A stretch of DNA of 64,000 nt. Source: Nematostella vectensis. Taxonomy: Eukaryota; Cnidaria; Anthozoa; Actiniaria; Edwardsiidae. The stretch covers positions 10,539,070-10,603,069 of the forward strand of contig NC_064038.1 of assembly GCF_932526225.1 (NCBI RefSeq). The letters run 5' to 3'. How positions within the stretch are numbered: position 1 is the stretch's first letter; each line of letters begins with the position of its first letter. The translations under genes were made by a program, and so were the position numbers. The notes beneath the pieces are model-generated. The model saw nothing but the letters and a program-made list of their open reading frames with translations, was not told the origin of the DNA and made no database searches. This document shows positions 22,387-31,338 of the stretch, piece by piece.

Positions 22387-22761
22387 TTTAGTAAAACACT
22401 AGGTTATGTAACACGGACTTGTGTTACATAACTAAATTTACCTTGTGACTCATCTAGTTGGAATTGTTTTCCGGTCATGAGACATCCATCTGCATGCAGT
22501 CTATTGTTTAACACGTGAGCAGTGAGCAGTGATCACGTGAAAAGAACATGGTCGTCACGCTCTCGGGGTTAAAGGAGAAACTTGATTGGATAGTGAGAGT
22601 GTTGCAGGATTAACTTCGCATATAACTGCTGATAACATACGACGGATTATCACTACAGACGCTATACTCGTTGAGTTTTTGACGATTATTACTACAGACG
22701 CTACACTCGTTGAGTTTTTGACGATTATTACTACAGACGCTACACTCGTTGAGTTTTTGAG
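22387..22761. other. Polinton spacer with a 39-bp triple repeat
   Basis: No gene. 22655-22760 holds three 39-bp tandem copies (core GACGCTACACTCGTTGAG). A separate phrase GCAGTCTATTGTTTAACACG near 22497 recurs near 23530 in the next spacer. The repeats run directly into the ATG of the next ORF. Confidence 0.75.
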
Positions 22762-23058
22762 ATGGATAAAAAAGAAAAAACATACTACCTTAATCGAAAA
22801 GAAGCTCCAAATAGTAACAATAGAGTGGAACTTGAAGGAAAAGACATAAGTGCCGTTGCAGAGATAATTCAGGGAATGGTAAATAGAGCTGTCAAATATT
22901 TCCCAAATCAAGAGGACTTAGATCGTTTCAGGACACAAGACAAAGACAACGCGTTTGCCCTTCTGAGGGATGCTAGCGAACGAAAAACTTTGCGATTGGT
23001 GGATGCACGGAATATAAACAACTTCATTGACATTAAACCCTCCCCAACAACAAGCTAA
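22762..23058 (+). CDS. Small Polinton ORF, unknown
   Basis: 98 aa, charged, starting at an ATG just after the 39-bp repeats. It has no transmembrane segment or motif I recognise (KDISAVAEIIQGMVNRAVKY in the middle). It has the same orientation as the left-end gene and may be an early gene. No copy of the TTTAAAGAT motif is obvious upstream, so confidence is modest. Confidence 0.45.
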   Translation: MDKKEKTYYLNRKEAPNSNNRVELEGKDISAVAEIIQGMVNRAVKYFPNQEDLDRFRTQDKDNAFALLRDASERKTLRLVDARNINNFIDIKPSPTTS

Positions 23059-23605
23059 AGTGGATGATTCTAATGATTTCATTAGGTTAGAGACGTATTA
23101 TGGACTGGACAGACCCACGCTGAACTGAATTTGAATTTTCACTTGATCATTTGTGTTTGAAATTTATGTAGAACGATTAGGAGCTAGTAGAATCACTGAC
23201 ACGTGTACGATGTTACATAATCATAATTGAATCACGTTTTAGTCATCAAGGTAAATTAGTCACATAACTTGTTAACACTTGTGTTTGTAATTTTTTTTCC
23301 TAGAGCATAATTTTCTAGCTTCTTCCAACTTGACGTGTAATTGCAATGAGTAAAATAATTAAACAGGATCAATTATCATTATGTATTGTATTATATTGTA
23401 CCCTCATTGATAACAAAAACTCATTTCGGTGTGACGTCATACATTCCTAACCTCCCTAACAACGAGCAATTCTGAAAATAGATTTTGTATTTACATCGAG
23501 AGTTCGTAGTTGTTAGGGATATCTGGTATGCAGTCTATTGTTTAGCACGTGAACAGTTATTGTTTTCTTGCAATACGTCACATCCGTCCGCGTGCATCTC
23601 ACATG
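23059..23605. other. Polinton intergenic region between convergent genes
   Basis: AT-rich, no ORF supported. It contains the second copy of the GCAGTCTATTGTTTAGCACG phrase near 23530. It probably holds the 3' ends of the + gene and of the long - gene block. Confidence 0.5.
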
Positions 23606-25007
23606 CTATCGAAATAGATACCAAGCTAAACCAGCCATGAAGGCTGTGATCATAACAAGGTTATTTTCGTGACGATCTGTTGTCACGCGCTGAGTCTTCA
23701 CATCCGGTTTCGGTTTGAGAGTCGTGACTGGCTCGGTATGATGTAACACAATCTTTGAATGACCCATATTATGTTTTGGAATCGTTTTTATCTCATTATT
23801 TATTGGATTTAGTCCCAATTTCATATCAGTAGTGGCTTTTTGTAATTTGTTATTATAATCAGCGATTGAAGTGTTGTTATTTATCACAAGATACGATGGA
23901 CTCAACCAACAACCGAGGGCGAAAGCCAAGTCTAGTTTTTGCCTCGCCTGTTGTAAAGCAAACTGATACCTTTGTATACTTTTTGATATATCGTTTTCTA
24001 TCAATGCTTTGATTTATCCTAGACAACCCAGCTTTACTTAGCCCCATTGATTTTTCTGGAAAGAACCACTCATACTGAAACTTGGTTCTAGGATCTTTTA
24101 AATATTCAATCTCGATATGATTCATATGTTCATCATCACTTTTAGCAGCATTCCATTCATCATGTAATTGATCAACGGATTTATAGGGATTATACGAGTC
24201 ATTAGAAGATGACAAGCCATGATAATCATAGGAATAAACATTTCCTAACCCTTGATTTATCGGCCCAAGGAACCGGAAATCACTTCCAGTTCGAAACTCT
24301 GTTCTTAATTTTTGGTAAGCTGCCTTGCTGTAGAAGTTTTTATTCCAACTAAAGAGCTTATCTTTAGGAAGAGGACATTGTAGCTCATTTAATATTCGTC
24401 TGATAGTGAAAATGATATGAAATCTGTAGAATGACCCCACTTGAGAGTCGTCAATCATGTCACGCGTCACACCACATCCAGCAGTAGCGCAAAACATAGC
24501 AAAATTTAAGGCTTGACTCCAATAACTGAGGTTCGGGGCGTCGAGCCACCTACTAGCCTCCTTTGCTGTTCTGAATACTAGCTCACTATCAGCGAATATA
24601 TCTCTAAAAACAAAGTGTGTCTTTAGCTTCGGTGTTATAAAAACATCAAAAGAGACATAATCATTTTTCGTAGGGTTTTCATCCCATGACGATATTTTGT
24701 ATTCTGCATGTGTGTTTAATCTATATTGTTTTGGAAATCCAAAGAGTTGCTGAATTGTTTCCTTGTATGCCTGCGCATCATCGGTGACCAGAAAATCCTG
24801 GATATTCTCAGGTTTCCAGCTATTACCAGGGAAGCGGTATAACGTTTTGACTAGATCCCCATTCTTGTCAAACGGGTCATATTCATCTCCATTGAAATTG
24901 AATTGCACATCGCCATGCTCATCAGCAGAGAACCTAAAGCGCGAATAGTAAGGGTACCTTTTCACAAATTCTGTAAACTTCATCTTATATGTTTTTTCAT
25001 TAAACAT
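23606..25007 (-). pseudogene. Conserved Polinton protein, frameshifted
   Basis: A long frame (25007-23877) and a second frame (24004-23606) overlap near 24000. The sense passes from RINQSID in the first to ISKSIQRYQFALQQARQKLD in the second, so one gene of about 460 aa is broken by a one-base indel near 24000-24030. The first part is soluble and aromatic-rich (YWSQALNFAMFCATAGCGV, RFHIIFTIRRILNEL). The second part ends in a transmembrane helix (VMITAFMAGLAWYLF). The start may be 25007 or the in-frame ATG at 24983. I recall similar proteins among cnidarian Polinton genes; the function is unknown, possibly a virion or assembly protein. Confidence 0.72.
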
Positions 25008-25012
25008 ATAAG
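24984..25012. promoter_or_regulatory. Perfect hairpin over a start codon
   Basis: An 11-bp perfect inverted repeat (CTTATATGTTT and AAACATATAAG, loop of 7) covers the first possible ATG (25007) of the gene on -. It sits next to the promoter-like GATTTAAAAATC at 25012-25023. The second ATG at 24983 lies just outside the stem. Confidence 0.55.
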
Positions 25013-25117
25013 ATTTTTAAATCACTTTGAGATTTTGGCACTGAACGGTGCTAAATCAGTTCTTTGCATATCTCAATTCATAGATCCATCCAAAGGGTGT
25101 TCTTTCAAACAGAAATT

Positions 25118-25711
25118 TTACCGAGCGGGTCGATTCGCCAGGTCTTTCAAAATCTCTTCTCTTACTGTTTCCCTCAGCTTGGTAATGTTTACATTTTTTT
25201 CATCCTCTTTTCTTGACTTTTGACGAATCTGGAGCTTTAGAGCCTCAAACTTATCCACCTCATTCAAGATCAAAGAAAACTCTTCATCTGATATTTTGTT
25301 GTCTTTCAAAGCTTTAGAAACCAAGTCACGTATGCTATTTACTTTTGCCCTTGCCACTGCCACCGTTTGGTCGTGCTTAGAGACTTTTTGCGACAGTCGT
25401 TTAGAAACCGCCGCACAGCCTACAGACGTAAGACCAAAAACACCGGCCAATGCACCTAACGGAACTCCTACTACAATACCCAAACCTGACAGAGAAGTTC
25501 CTAAACCACTAGACCCAAGAATGACGGATACGAGTCCTGAGCCTACGCTTACCTTTGAAAACGTGCTCTGTGTTCGTTTATACTTTTTTCTCACGTTCTC
25601 ATAATGTTTAACTTCTTTTTCCAAACTTCCCAAAGCATCATAGGTCTTTTGAAGTCTGAAGTTATCACCACTTTGTGGTACATTTGGGTAGATTGAATTG
25701 TATTCATCCAT
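25118..25711 (-). CDS. Polinton Gly-rich membrane protein
   Basis: 197 aa. An N-terminal coiled-coil-like region (LGSLEKEVKHYENVRKKYK) is followed by a long Gly/Val/Ser-rich hydrophobic stretch (about residues 54-105, e.g. GLGTSLSGLGIVVGVPLGAL) with glycine-zipper spacing, then a charged helical C-terminus. It looks like a membrane-inserting virion or entry-related protein, but that is an inference. A CTTAAAGAAT motif at 25734-25743 lies upstream of the ATG. Confidence 0.7.
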   Translation of the reverse strand: MDEYNSIYPNVPQSGDNFRLQKTYDALGSLEKEVKHYENVRKKYKRTQSTFSKVSVGSGLVSVILGSSGLGTSLSGLGIVVGVPLGALAGVFGLTSVGCAAVSKRLSQKVSKHDQTVAVARAKVNSIRDLVSKALKDNKISDEEFSLILNEVDKFEALKLQIRQKSRKEDEKNVNITKLRETVREEILKDLANRPAR

Positions 25712-25738
25712 ATTTTTATTATGGAGAGAGGTTATTCT

Positions 25739-26362
25739 TTAAGTAATTTCTAAAATTAGACGTATCGGGTAGAGACCACTCTCTATTGTATTTCCATCAC
25801 CGTCCTTCATACTAAAACGAAGACTACTCACGTAATCAACTGATGTGGCACTAAGCTGTATCGGACTGTGTGGACTAAAGTTTATCTTTCCTTTATCAAG
25901 CTCTATACATGCTAAGATTTGTGAGGGAGCTCCTTGTTTGAGGGAGCCAGATGCGTTCACAAGGTCGCAGTGGATAAAAATAGCCTCAAGACCTTTTATC
26001 TGTATCTCGTGTTGAGTTTTTGCTTTCAGCTTTTTGTTTTTGAGTCCTAACAGGTCGGCAAGCGATTCGTTCAACACAACGTTTTGATGAGCTTTGAGTG
26101 ATGATTTTTCAATAGAGATTGACTTTTCACCAAGACGCAAACCCTCATCTATTTGACGTTTTAGCGTTTCAACCGTATACTGTCCCGCAGGGATCCTAAG
26201 TATAATGTTTTCACCATCAGAAACAGTTCCCTCACTTGAAAGATTATTCCAGCGATAATAAAACGTACAACCTCGCAACGTAATAAACCACGGCTTTTCA
26301 ATAGGCTGTTCTAAATAGACGGTGAAGTCACCAACTTTACCTTCAATGTAGAGTAATACCAT
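25739..26362 (-). CDS. Probable penton/minor capsid protein
   Basis: 207 aa, rich in beta-strand-like segments with no membrane helix. The middle has IFIHCDLVNASGSLKQG and the C-terminus ends in a strand-like SGLYPIRLILEIT. This pattern (a CDLV segment and a final strand after a 'diverse Gly' turn) is what I associate with single-jelly-roll penton-like proteins of Polintons and related viruses. In family terms it would sit at the capsid vertices. It is shorter than many relatives. It overlaps no neighbour and ends 27 bp before the next ATG. A GATTTAAAAGG motif (26381-26391) lies 19 bp upstream, inside the 3' end of the preceding gene. Confidence 0.6.
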   Translation of the reverse strand: MVLLYIEGKVGDFTVYLEQPIEKPWFITLRGCTFYYRWNNLSSEGTVSDGENIILRIPAGQYTVETLKRQIDEGLRLGEKSISIEKSSLKAHQNVVLNESLADLLGLKNKKLKAKTQHEIQIKGLEAIFIHCDLVNASGSLKQGAPSQILACIELDKGKINFSPHSPIQLSATSVDYVSSLRFSMKDGDGNTIESGLYPIRLILEIT

Positions 26363-26365
26363 TTG

Positions 26366-27277
26366 TTATGATTTTCGTCTCCTTTTAAATCGTTCTACAA
26401 AATATAGGACGACAGCAACGATTAGAAGCCATGCGTTTTTAGCTAAAAATCCAACAACTTTACCTGCCGTTCTAAATATGAAACTAGCTATCGCACCAAC
26501 CATTCCTGGGAGTATTTCTCCTAATTTTTTGCCTATTGTTTTCAGACCATTTCCAACACCTTTTGCAACACTTGTCAAACCCTTCTTCAGATTAGAGACA
26601 ATAACGGCGATGACCACACCCACAGCAATAACCACAGCAACGGTGGTAAATCCATATTTCTTAAAAATCGCCTTTACACGATCCTTCAGAGACATCCTTT
26701 CCTCTATGGCCTCATTCTCCCGCTCTAGTTGTTCAATCTCACTCTGTGTTTCCCCAATCTGCGCATCTATTCCTTCTCTTTGATTCTCAGGGACTTCCTT
26801 TCGCTTGGTCTCTAACTGTCTCAACTTTTCTTCTCTCTTTGCAACCTCTTCTTCATTGGAGCGGATAACCTCTTCAGCAGATGGTCCAAGGCTTTTCTTG
26901 ATAGAAGAAGGGAGCTTTTCATTCAACTCACCTACTGCGTCAAATAATGGATAGGACTTCCCACCCATCCTTTTAAGCTTTACGGCGACGTTTCCATATT
27001 CATCGAGAGTAGCTGTGAAGGGTGATTTCGCAGGGTTTATATTAGGGTATTTTTCACGAATTCTATCCAAAGCGTTTTCCATCCTCTCTTCTCTATGTAT
27101 TAATGGTGTATGTTCATCCACACCATGTATAAGCGATGTTTCATCTGTAGTGTGGCGGTGGAAAGGATCATGAGTTGATGTGGATGTCATGGGGATTGAC
27201 TCACCCTCATTATCATCGCCCGGATCAGCGGGTTCGAAAGGATTTTCTCTATCGGGAATCTCTGGGTCAGTATCCAT
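26366..27277 (-). CDS. Polinton coiled-coil membrane protein
   Basis: 303 aa. An acidic Pro/Thr-rich N-terminus (1-60) is followed by a coiled coil (about 135-195, EEKLRQLETKRKEVPENQRE) and two hydrophobic stretches. These are about 210-230 (TTVAVVIAVGVVIAVIV) and 280-296 (LLIVAVVLYFVERF), with a Gly/Lys-rich amphipathic region between them. It ends in a basic tail. The arrangement would suit a membrane-active internal capsid protein; that is inference only. CTTAAAGAT lies upstream at 27303-27311. Confidence 0.7.
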   Translation of the reverse strand: MDTDPEIPDRENPFEPADPGDDNEGESIPMTSTSTHDPFHRHTTDETSLIHGVDEHTPLIHREERMENALDRIREKYPNINPAKSPFTATLDEYGNVAVKLKRMGGKSYPLFDAVGELNEKLPSSIKKSLGPSAEEVIRSNEEEVAKREEKLRQLETKRKEVPENQREGIDAQIGETQSEIEQLERENEAIEERMSLKDRVKAIFKKYGFTTVAVVIAVGVVIAVIVSNLKKGLTSVAKGVGNGLKTIGKKLGEILPGMVGAIASFIFRTAGKVVGFLAKNAWLLIVAVVLYFVERFKRRRKS

Positions 27278-27336
27278 TTCTTATTTTATTTGAAAATAAG
27301 AAATCTTTAAGCGATCTTTGCACTGAATGTGCTGAC

Positions 27337-27757
27337 TTATATCCATTTACTCGCTACATAGCCAAGAGCTAACATTCCACCTCCAACATATGCCATCTCT
27401 CCCATCTTTTGGTTGCTACTCGGTCTATAGTAGTCTGAGAACTCAGGCTCTTTCAAGTTTCCTGCATCAGGATGTGTTTGAGAATATAATCTGAAAGCCT
27501 CATCTGTCTTTTTTTCGTTCTCATCTGCACGAACTTTATTATTGTATTCTTCCGCCAACCAATCCTGATATTCCTGTCTTTTTTTTCTGCCACTCACCCA
27601 TTGCTTGTTGATACTTCTCAAGCGCTTTATCATGTCGTATTTTTTCTTTATCAACATAATGACCATCAGAAGATAAGTATCTTGCTAGGTAACTCCCTCC
27701 AACAAATGCTGTTGCATTAAGAATAGCCCCACCAATTATCAACGCTATATTTGCCAT
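27337..27757 (-). pseudogene. Small Polinton membrane protein, frameshifted
   Basis: Starts MANIALIIGGAILNATAFVG (hydrophobic N-terminus). At codon 58 it reaches an A8 run (27579-27586), after which the frame leads to an early stop. The rest continues in another frame (EYQDWLAEEYNNKV ... MAYVGGGMLALGYVASKWI), ending with a second hydrophobic helix. A run of seven A would keep the frame, so this is a one-base expansion. Complete length would be about 140 aa. A sequencing error in the homopolymer is possible. Confidence 0.7.
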
Positions 27758-27779
27758 TTATTAATCAAAGCAGTATTTT

Positions 27780-28004
27780 TTAGATGGTTTTAGGTATGAT
27801 CTTTTGAGTTTCTAGATAATCTTTCAAGTACATACTTCCAGACAGAACCGCAACCCACTTGGCATAGTTTGTAACACTTGACGAGGGATCGTTGATAAAT
27901 GATTCTTTCATAGCCTTTTTAGCGGCGTACCCAACTCCAGCAGCCAATCCAATAATGACGGCAGAATCGATAACTGTTTTCACAAGTTTGTTTTCGGTTG
28001 ACAT
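27780..28004 (-). CDS. Small Polinton membrane protein
   Basis: 74 aa with one hydrophobic Ala/Gly-rich helix near residues 13-29 (SAVIIGLAAGVGYAAKKA) and a second mildly hydrophobic part (YAKWVAVLSGSMYLKDYL). ATTTAAAGAT lies upstream (28031-28041 on +). Part of the run of small membrane genes on -; function unknown. Confidence 0.65.
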   Translation of the reverse strand: MSTENKLVKTVIDSAVIIGLAAGVGYAAKKAMKESFINDPSSSVTNYAKWVAVLSGSMYLKDYLETQKIIPKTI

Positions 28005-28039
28005 GACTTTTTTTATTACAGATTCAGATAATCTTTAAA

Positions 28040-28444
28040 TCACAACATTCCTATTTTTGAAGTTGTGGCTACAGGAATTTTTAAGGGTTGAGCCGATCTC
28101 TTGCTCTGTTCAACCTCTTTGAAATCGTTATCAATCTTACACAGTTCACCCTCTTTCTTTTTGTAAAAACGCATATACATATCCACTGCTGTAAACCCTA
28201 TTCCAAATAGAGAAAGCACGGTTGTAAAAGATAGCTCCGGAATCCAAGCTCGAGCTTTTTGTGGTTCAGGGCTTCGGTCAGCCTCACGTTTCATTTCCCT
28301 AGCTAACGCTTCTTTAGCCTTCCTATTATATTCAGCAAGTTTCATACCAGCAGCGACTTTTTTAGGATCTTTTTCCCTAGCACCGCTTTTTGCTGGAAGT
28401 GGGTTCTTAGTAATCTGTTCAACCTCTTGATTTTCGTCAGACAT
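28040..28444 (-). CDS. Polinton single-span membrane protein
   Basis: The frame from ATG 28444 gives 134 aa: a charged N-terminus (KNPLPAKSGAREKDPKK), a Lys/Glu-rich helix, one hydrophobic segment (TTVLSLFGIGFTAVDMYM) and a basic tail. The upstream frame is open into it, but the promoter-like ATTTAAAGAT at 28476-28485 lies 32 bp before this ATG. I therefore read it as its own gene joined to its neighbour by loss of a stop codon. Confidence 0.6.
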   Translation of the reverse strand: MSDENQEVEQITKNPLPAKSGAREKDPKKVAAGMKLAEYNRKAKEALAREMKREADRSPEPQKARAWIPELSFTTVLSLFGIGFTAVDMYMRFYKKKEGELCKIDNDFKEVEQSKRSAQPLKIPVATTSKIGML

Positions 28445-29023
28445 TTTTTTATTTTGTTTGTAAATAAGAAACATAATCTTTAAATGACATCTTAGTGGTG
28501 TGCTTGAAAGTTCTTGCTCAGTTGTGCTTGAAAGTTCTTGGATTTTGTTGGAAGCCTCCTCTGAAGGTGCTATCTTAATGTGCTTAGAAACCTGGAAGAG
28601 ACCGCTAGCAAGTGCTACCAATCTTCCACCTCTCAATACCAAGAGACCTGCAAAGTTTGAAAGTTCCCGCTTTACCAACTCGTCGTTTTGCAAATCTTTG
28701 CAAAGAGCATCAGAGTCATCAATAGGAACTACATAAGATATGGCTTGAGTGGCTACTTGAATAGTTGACTCCACTAATCCCCCTGTGACCTGTTTTCCCA
28801 AGACAGTCTGATAGCGAACAAAGTACTTTTCGACTTCACTGTTTGAGAGTTTCTTAATATCACCTAAACTCATGTTTACACCGAGATACTCCTTAGTAAT
28901 CCCCAACGATGCGAGAATGGCCAGTGACTCACGTTTTACTTCAACATCATCTTCGAGAGGCTCGCCCCTCGAGCTCCCCTTAGACTCAGGTTCCTCTTTC
29001 ATATAATCCTCAACGCTTGCCAT
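28445..29023 (-). CDS. Conserved Polinton protein, stop codon lost
   Basis: About 175 aa from ATG 29023: an acidic start, then SLAILASLGITKEYLGVNMS, a helical region with VEKYFVRYQTVLGK, and DDSDALCKDLQNDELVKREL. No membrane helix is obvious. Its frame does not stop but reads through the promoter motif of the next gene. Near the end, a short repeat of ELSST suggests local duplication took the stop. I recall the same block in other cnidarian Polinton copies; function unknown. TTTAAAAGAAT at 29048-29058 precedes the ATG. Confidence 0.6.
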
Positions 29024-29051
29024 CTTACTTTATGATAATACATAGATTCTT

Positions 29052-29678
29052 TTAAATCACCACAGGAATCTCCAAATAACACTGAAATGGATACCTCAAA
29101 CAGAAACACAGCCTTGAATATCGTTCTGCTTTTAAAAGTTCTATAAATTTTTTACGTGTTTCAACATCCAAGTCACCTCCATAATCTTCAAAGAGAGTTT
29201 TTGCACCAATTTGAGATGGATTATGGAATGCCACCACACAGGCGATGTTGTCACGAAATGGTTTAGCTATTGAGGTTAGTTGTTGTGTCAAAACCCATAC
29301 AGATAATCCCTCATGCCTACCAGAAAAGGCAAGATCGATAAACTTGTTAGAACGTTGCTTCAAGTCCTTGGACACGGCACAGTCGTCTAAAATAACTAAC
29401 GTATTTGTACCAGAGAGCAATTCTGTGGTCAACTTTAACAGTTCGTTAATCTCATCACTGTTGCTAGCATCTGGAGACAGCACAATAAAGCGTTTGTCGC
29501 CCTTGGCAAATCTGTGATAGGTCTTATTCTTTGCATAGGTCGGACACATCAAGACAATGTACTCAAAGACATGCCGAAACGGTCCTCGGAGTTGTTCTAT
29601 TAAATATTTTGTTTTCCCACAATTAGTAGGTCCTGTGATAATACAATGAAATGGTGTTTTATCTCGTAATTCTTCCAT
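29052..29678 (-). CDS. A32/FtsK-HerA type genome-packaging ATPase
   Basis: 208 aa from the ATG at 29678; the frame is open a few codons further but without ATG. The Walker A motif GPTNCGKT is at residues 16-23 and Walker B LVILDDC at about 94-100, followed by the helix SGRHEGLSVWVLTQQ (sensor/Arg-finger region). Polintons and NCLDV relatives use this ATPase to pump DNA into capsids. The length is typical of Polinton ATPases and the frame is intact. Its position next to the capsid gene fits a morphogenesis cluster. Confidence 0.9.
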   Translation of the reverse strand: MEELRDKTPFHCIITGPTNCGKTKYLIEQLRGPFRHVFEYIVLMCPTYAKNKTYHRFAKGDKRFIVLSPDASNSDEINELLKLTTELLSGTNTLVILDDCAVSKDLKQRSNKFIDLAFSGRHEGLSVWVLTQQLTSIAKPFRDNIACVVAFHNPSQIGAKTLFEDYGGDLDVETRKKFIELLKAERYSRLCFCLRYPFQCYLEIPVVI

Positions 29679-29704
29679 TCTTTGTATTATCACACAAGTC
29701 TTTT

Positions 29705-30921
29705 TTAATACATGATTGCTTTTAAATTCGAGTTCATAACCTCCATCAACGCATCGGCCACTACAAACATGTGACAGTTGATATTTCCCGTTCCTCCAAC
29801 TTTCCGTTTCATTTCTAGTTTTACTCCGTCTCGCGTGTTGTTCAAGACCAGACCTCCTCCGTGAATGCTGTTATCTGGGTGTGCCCTCAAGTCAACCCAT
29901 AGAGCGAACTTGTTATTAGCGTAAAAATCCTTTTGCTTGACGCCCTCTCTACCGAAACGTTTCTTTACCGACTCCCAGAGGTCTGACGGTACCATTCCCT
30001 TGGAGTAGAGGCGGTTTGGCATGCCATCAACGTTAATGTTGATTGATGTGATACTTGGATTGACAAACTTTTCGGAATCTCTTGTTCCTCCAGTGTAGCT
30101 CTCTGTGAACAAACACAATATACCTGTCATCGACCTCCTCGGTAGATTAATGTGCTCGTTTTTGACACTATCATTAGGTTTGGAAATGGTGAACGTTTTG
30201 TGGAGAATGACGTTCTCGTAAAAGAATCCTTTACCAACCTGATAAGCTGACAACGCCTCACGAGCCAAGTATTCGCTTGAGATGCAAGCATATTCCAACT
30301 CAAGGTTTGTGATTGTGTACGTTGGAGTCTTGACTGTGTCAGCATAAACAACAACATCGGAAACTGAGGCTAGAGTAATCTCAAAGGTCAGTGGATGAGG
30401 TAACGCCTTTGGATAGAAAGCCCCATGCTCGCTGAGAATAGGATGGTCTAGTGGGATTTTGTATTTTGTATTATGTACTGCTGCAAGAGCCACCTCTTTT
30501 GCATCAGAGGTAGACTTGTCTCCTGCGTTTGTTCTGAGTTTTCTCATATTCTCTGATGAGATACCCTGTTTCAATAGATCCTCTCGTTCCTCCTTGGGGA
30601 TGAATAGGTCGTGATACGTTTGAAATGCAGTGTTTCTCCACCGAAAAGAACCTTGAGCCTAGACACTAGGTTTCGACCAACGTTGTTGACGAGAGTATTA
30701 TTTGCATGCCCTGTGACGCCTAAGTCGAATAGCAAGGATACACTACCTGGAACGATAACCACATTTTCAGCAAGTTTTGGTATGTTAACATACAGAGTCT
30801 CCCCAGGATTTGCTGATGAGGGGTTCAGTGTGATTCGATTTAGTGAGGCATCAGCCTTCAAACCGAAAGGTTCTCGAGGGATTCTGTTTGGATTAATTTT
30901 TTCTGAAATTGCCTGCGACAT
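29705..30921 (-). pseudogene. Major capsid protein (double jelly-roll), frameshifted
   Basis: The N-terminal frame (30921-30571) has RITLNPSSANPGETLYVNIP and VNNVGRNLVSRLKVLFGGET. The C-terminal frame (to 29705) has FALWVDLRAHPDN and NINCHMFVVADALMEV. The sense crosses from one frame to the other at about 30620-30640, where the DNA after GGAGAAACACTG appears to have lost bases. Together about 420 aa, shorter than some but within the cnidarian Polinton range I recall. In the family this protein forms the icosahedral shell. As it stands this copy cannot make an intact capsid protein unless the indel is an assembly error. Confidence 0.82.
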
Positions 30922-30946
30922 ATTTTATTTTAAGAAAAGAGAGATA

Positions 30947-30956
30947 ATCTTTAAAT
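30947..30956. promoter_or_regulatory. Promoter-like motif, inner copy
   Basis: ATCTTTAAAT on + (ATTTAAAGAT on -) 26 bp upstream of the capsid ATG. A short dead copy of the integrase start follows on + at 30956. Confidence 0.6.
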
Positions 30957-31009
30957 GAATAACGAAATCAGATTATCAAAAATATACTACAGTGACATGG
31001 TCAACCCAT

Positions 31010-31267
31010 CTAACGTTCATCATCAAATATATAGCTTGAAAAAGGGTTTTGGGAAAAGATAAACTTTAGTCCAAGCAGTCCAATACAGCTAATCACCACA
31101 CCGGTTGTGACGCCTAAGTCGAATATTAAGTATGCACTACCTGGAACGATAACCACATTTTCAGCAAGTTTTGGTATGTTAACATACAAAGTCTCCCCAG
31201 GATTTGCTGATGAGGGGTTCAGTGTGATTCGATTTGGATTATTTTTTTCTGAAATTGTCTGCGACAT
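31010..31267 (-). pseudogene. Truncated duplicate of the capsid gene start
   Basis: It repeats the first part of the capsid gene (SEK.NPNRI and TLNPSSANPGETLYVNIPKL, then VPGS..L.FDLGVT) with an internal deletion, and after about residue 54 diverges into unrelated sequence. It is a partial tandem duplicate lying between the real capsid gene and the integrase. Confidence 0.85.
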
Positions 31268-31338
31268 CTTTATTTTAAGAAAAGATCGATAATCTTTAAA
31301 TGAATAACGAGATCAGATTATCAAAAATATACTACAGT
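31101..31338. repeat. Tandem duplicate of the capsid-integrase promoter region
   Basis: 31108-31338 matches about 30714-30994, including the capsid N-terminal codons, the ATCTTTAAAT motif and the first integrase codons. The unit boundaries are blurred by a deletion in the outer copy. 30995-31107 between them is of unclear origin. Confidence 0.85.
31292..31301. promoter_or_regulatory. Divergent promoter-like motif at the integrase start
   Basis: ATCTTTAAAT overlaps the integrase ATG (31300) on + and, read on -, precedes the truncated capsid duplicate. It is the outer copy of the duplicated region. Confidence 0.55.

Noticed and set aside
27575-27590. Programmed -1 frameshift at the A8-G run
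   Set aside because: The downstream sense lies in the +1 frame, not -1, so the classical slippery-site mechanism does not fit; a one-base expansion is simpler.
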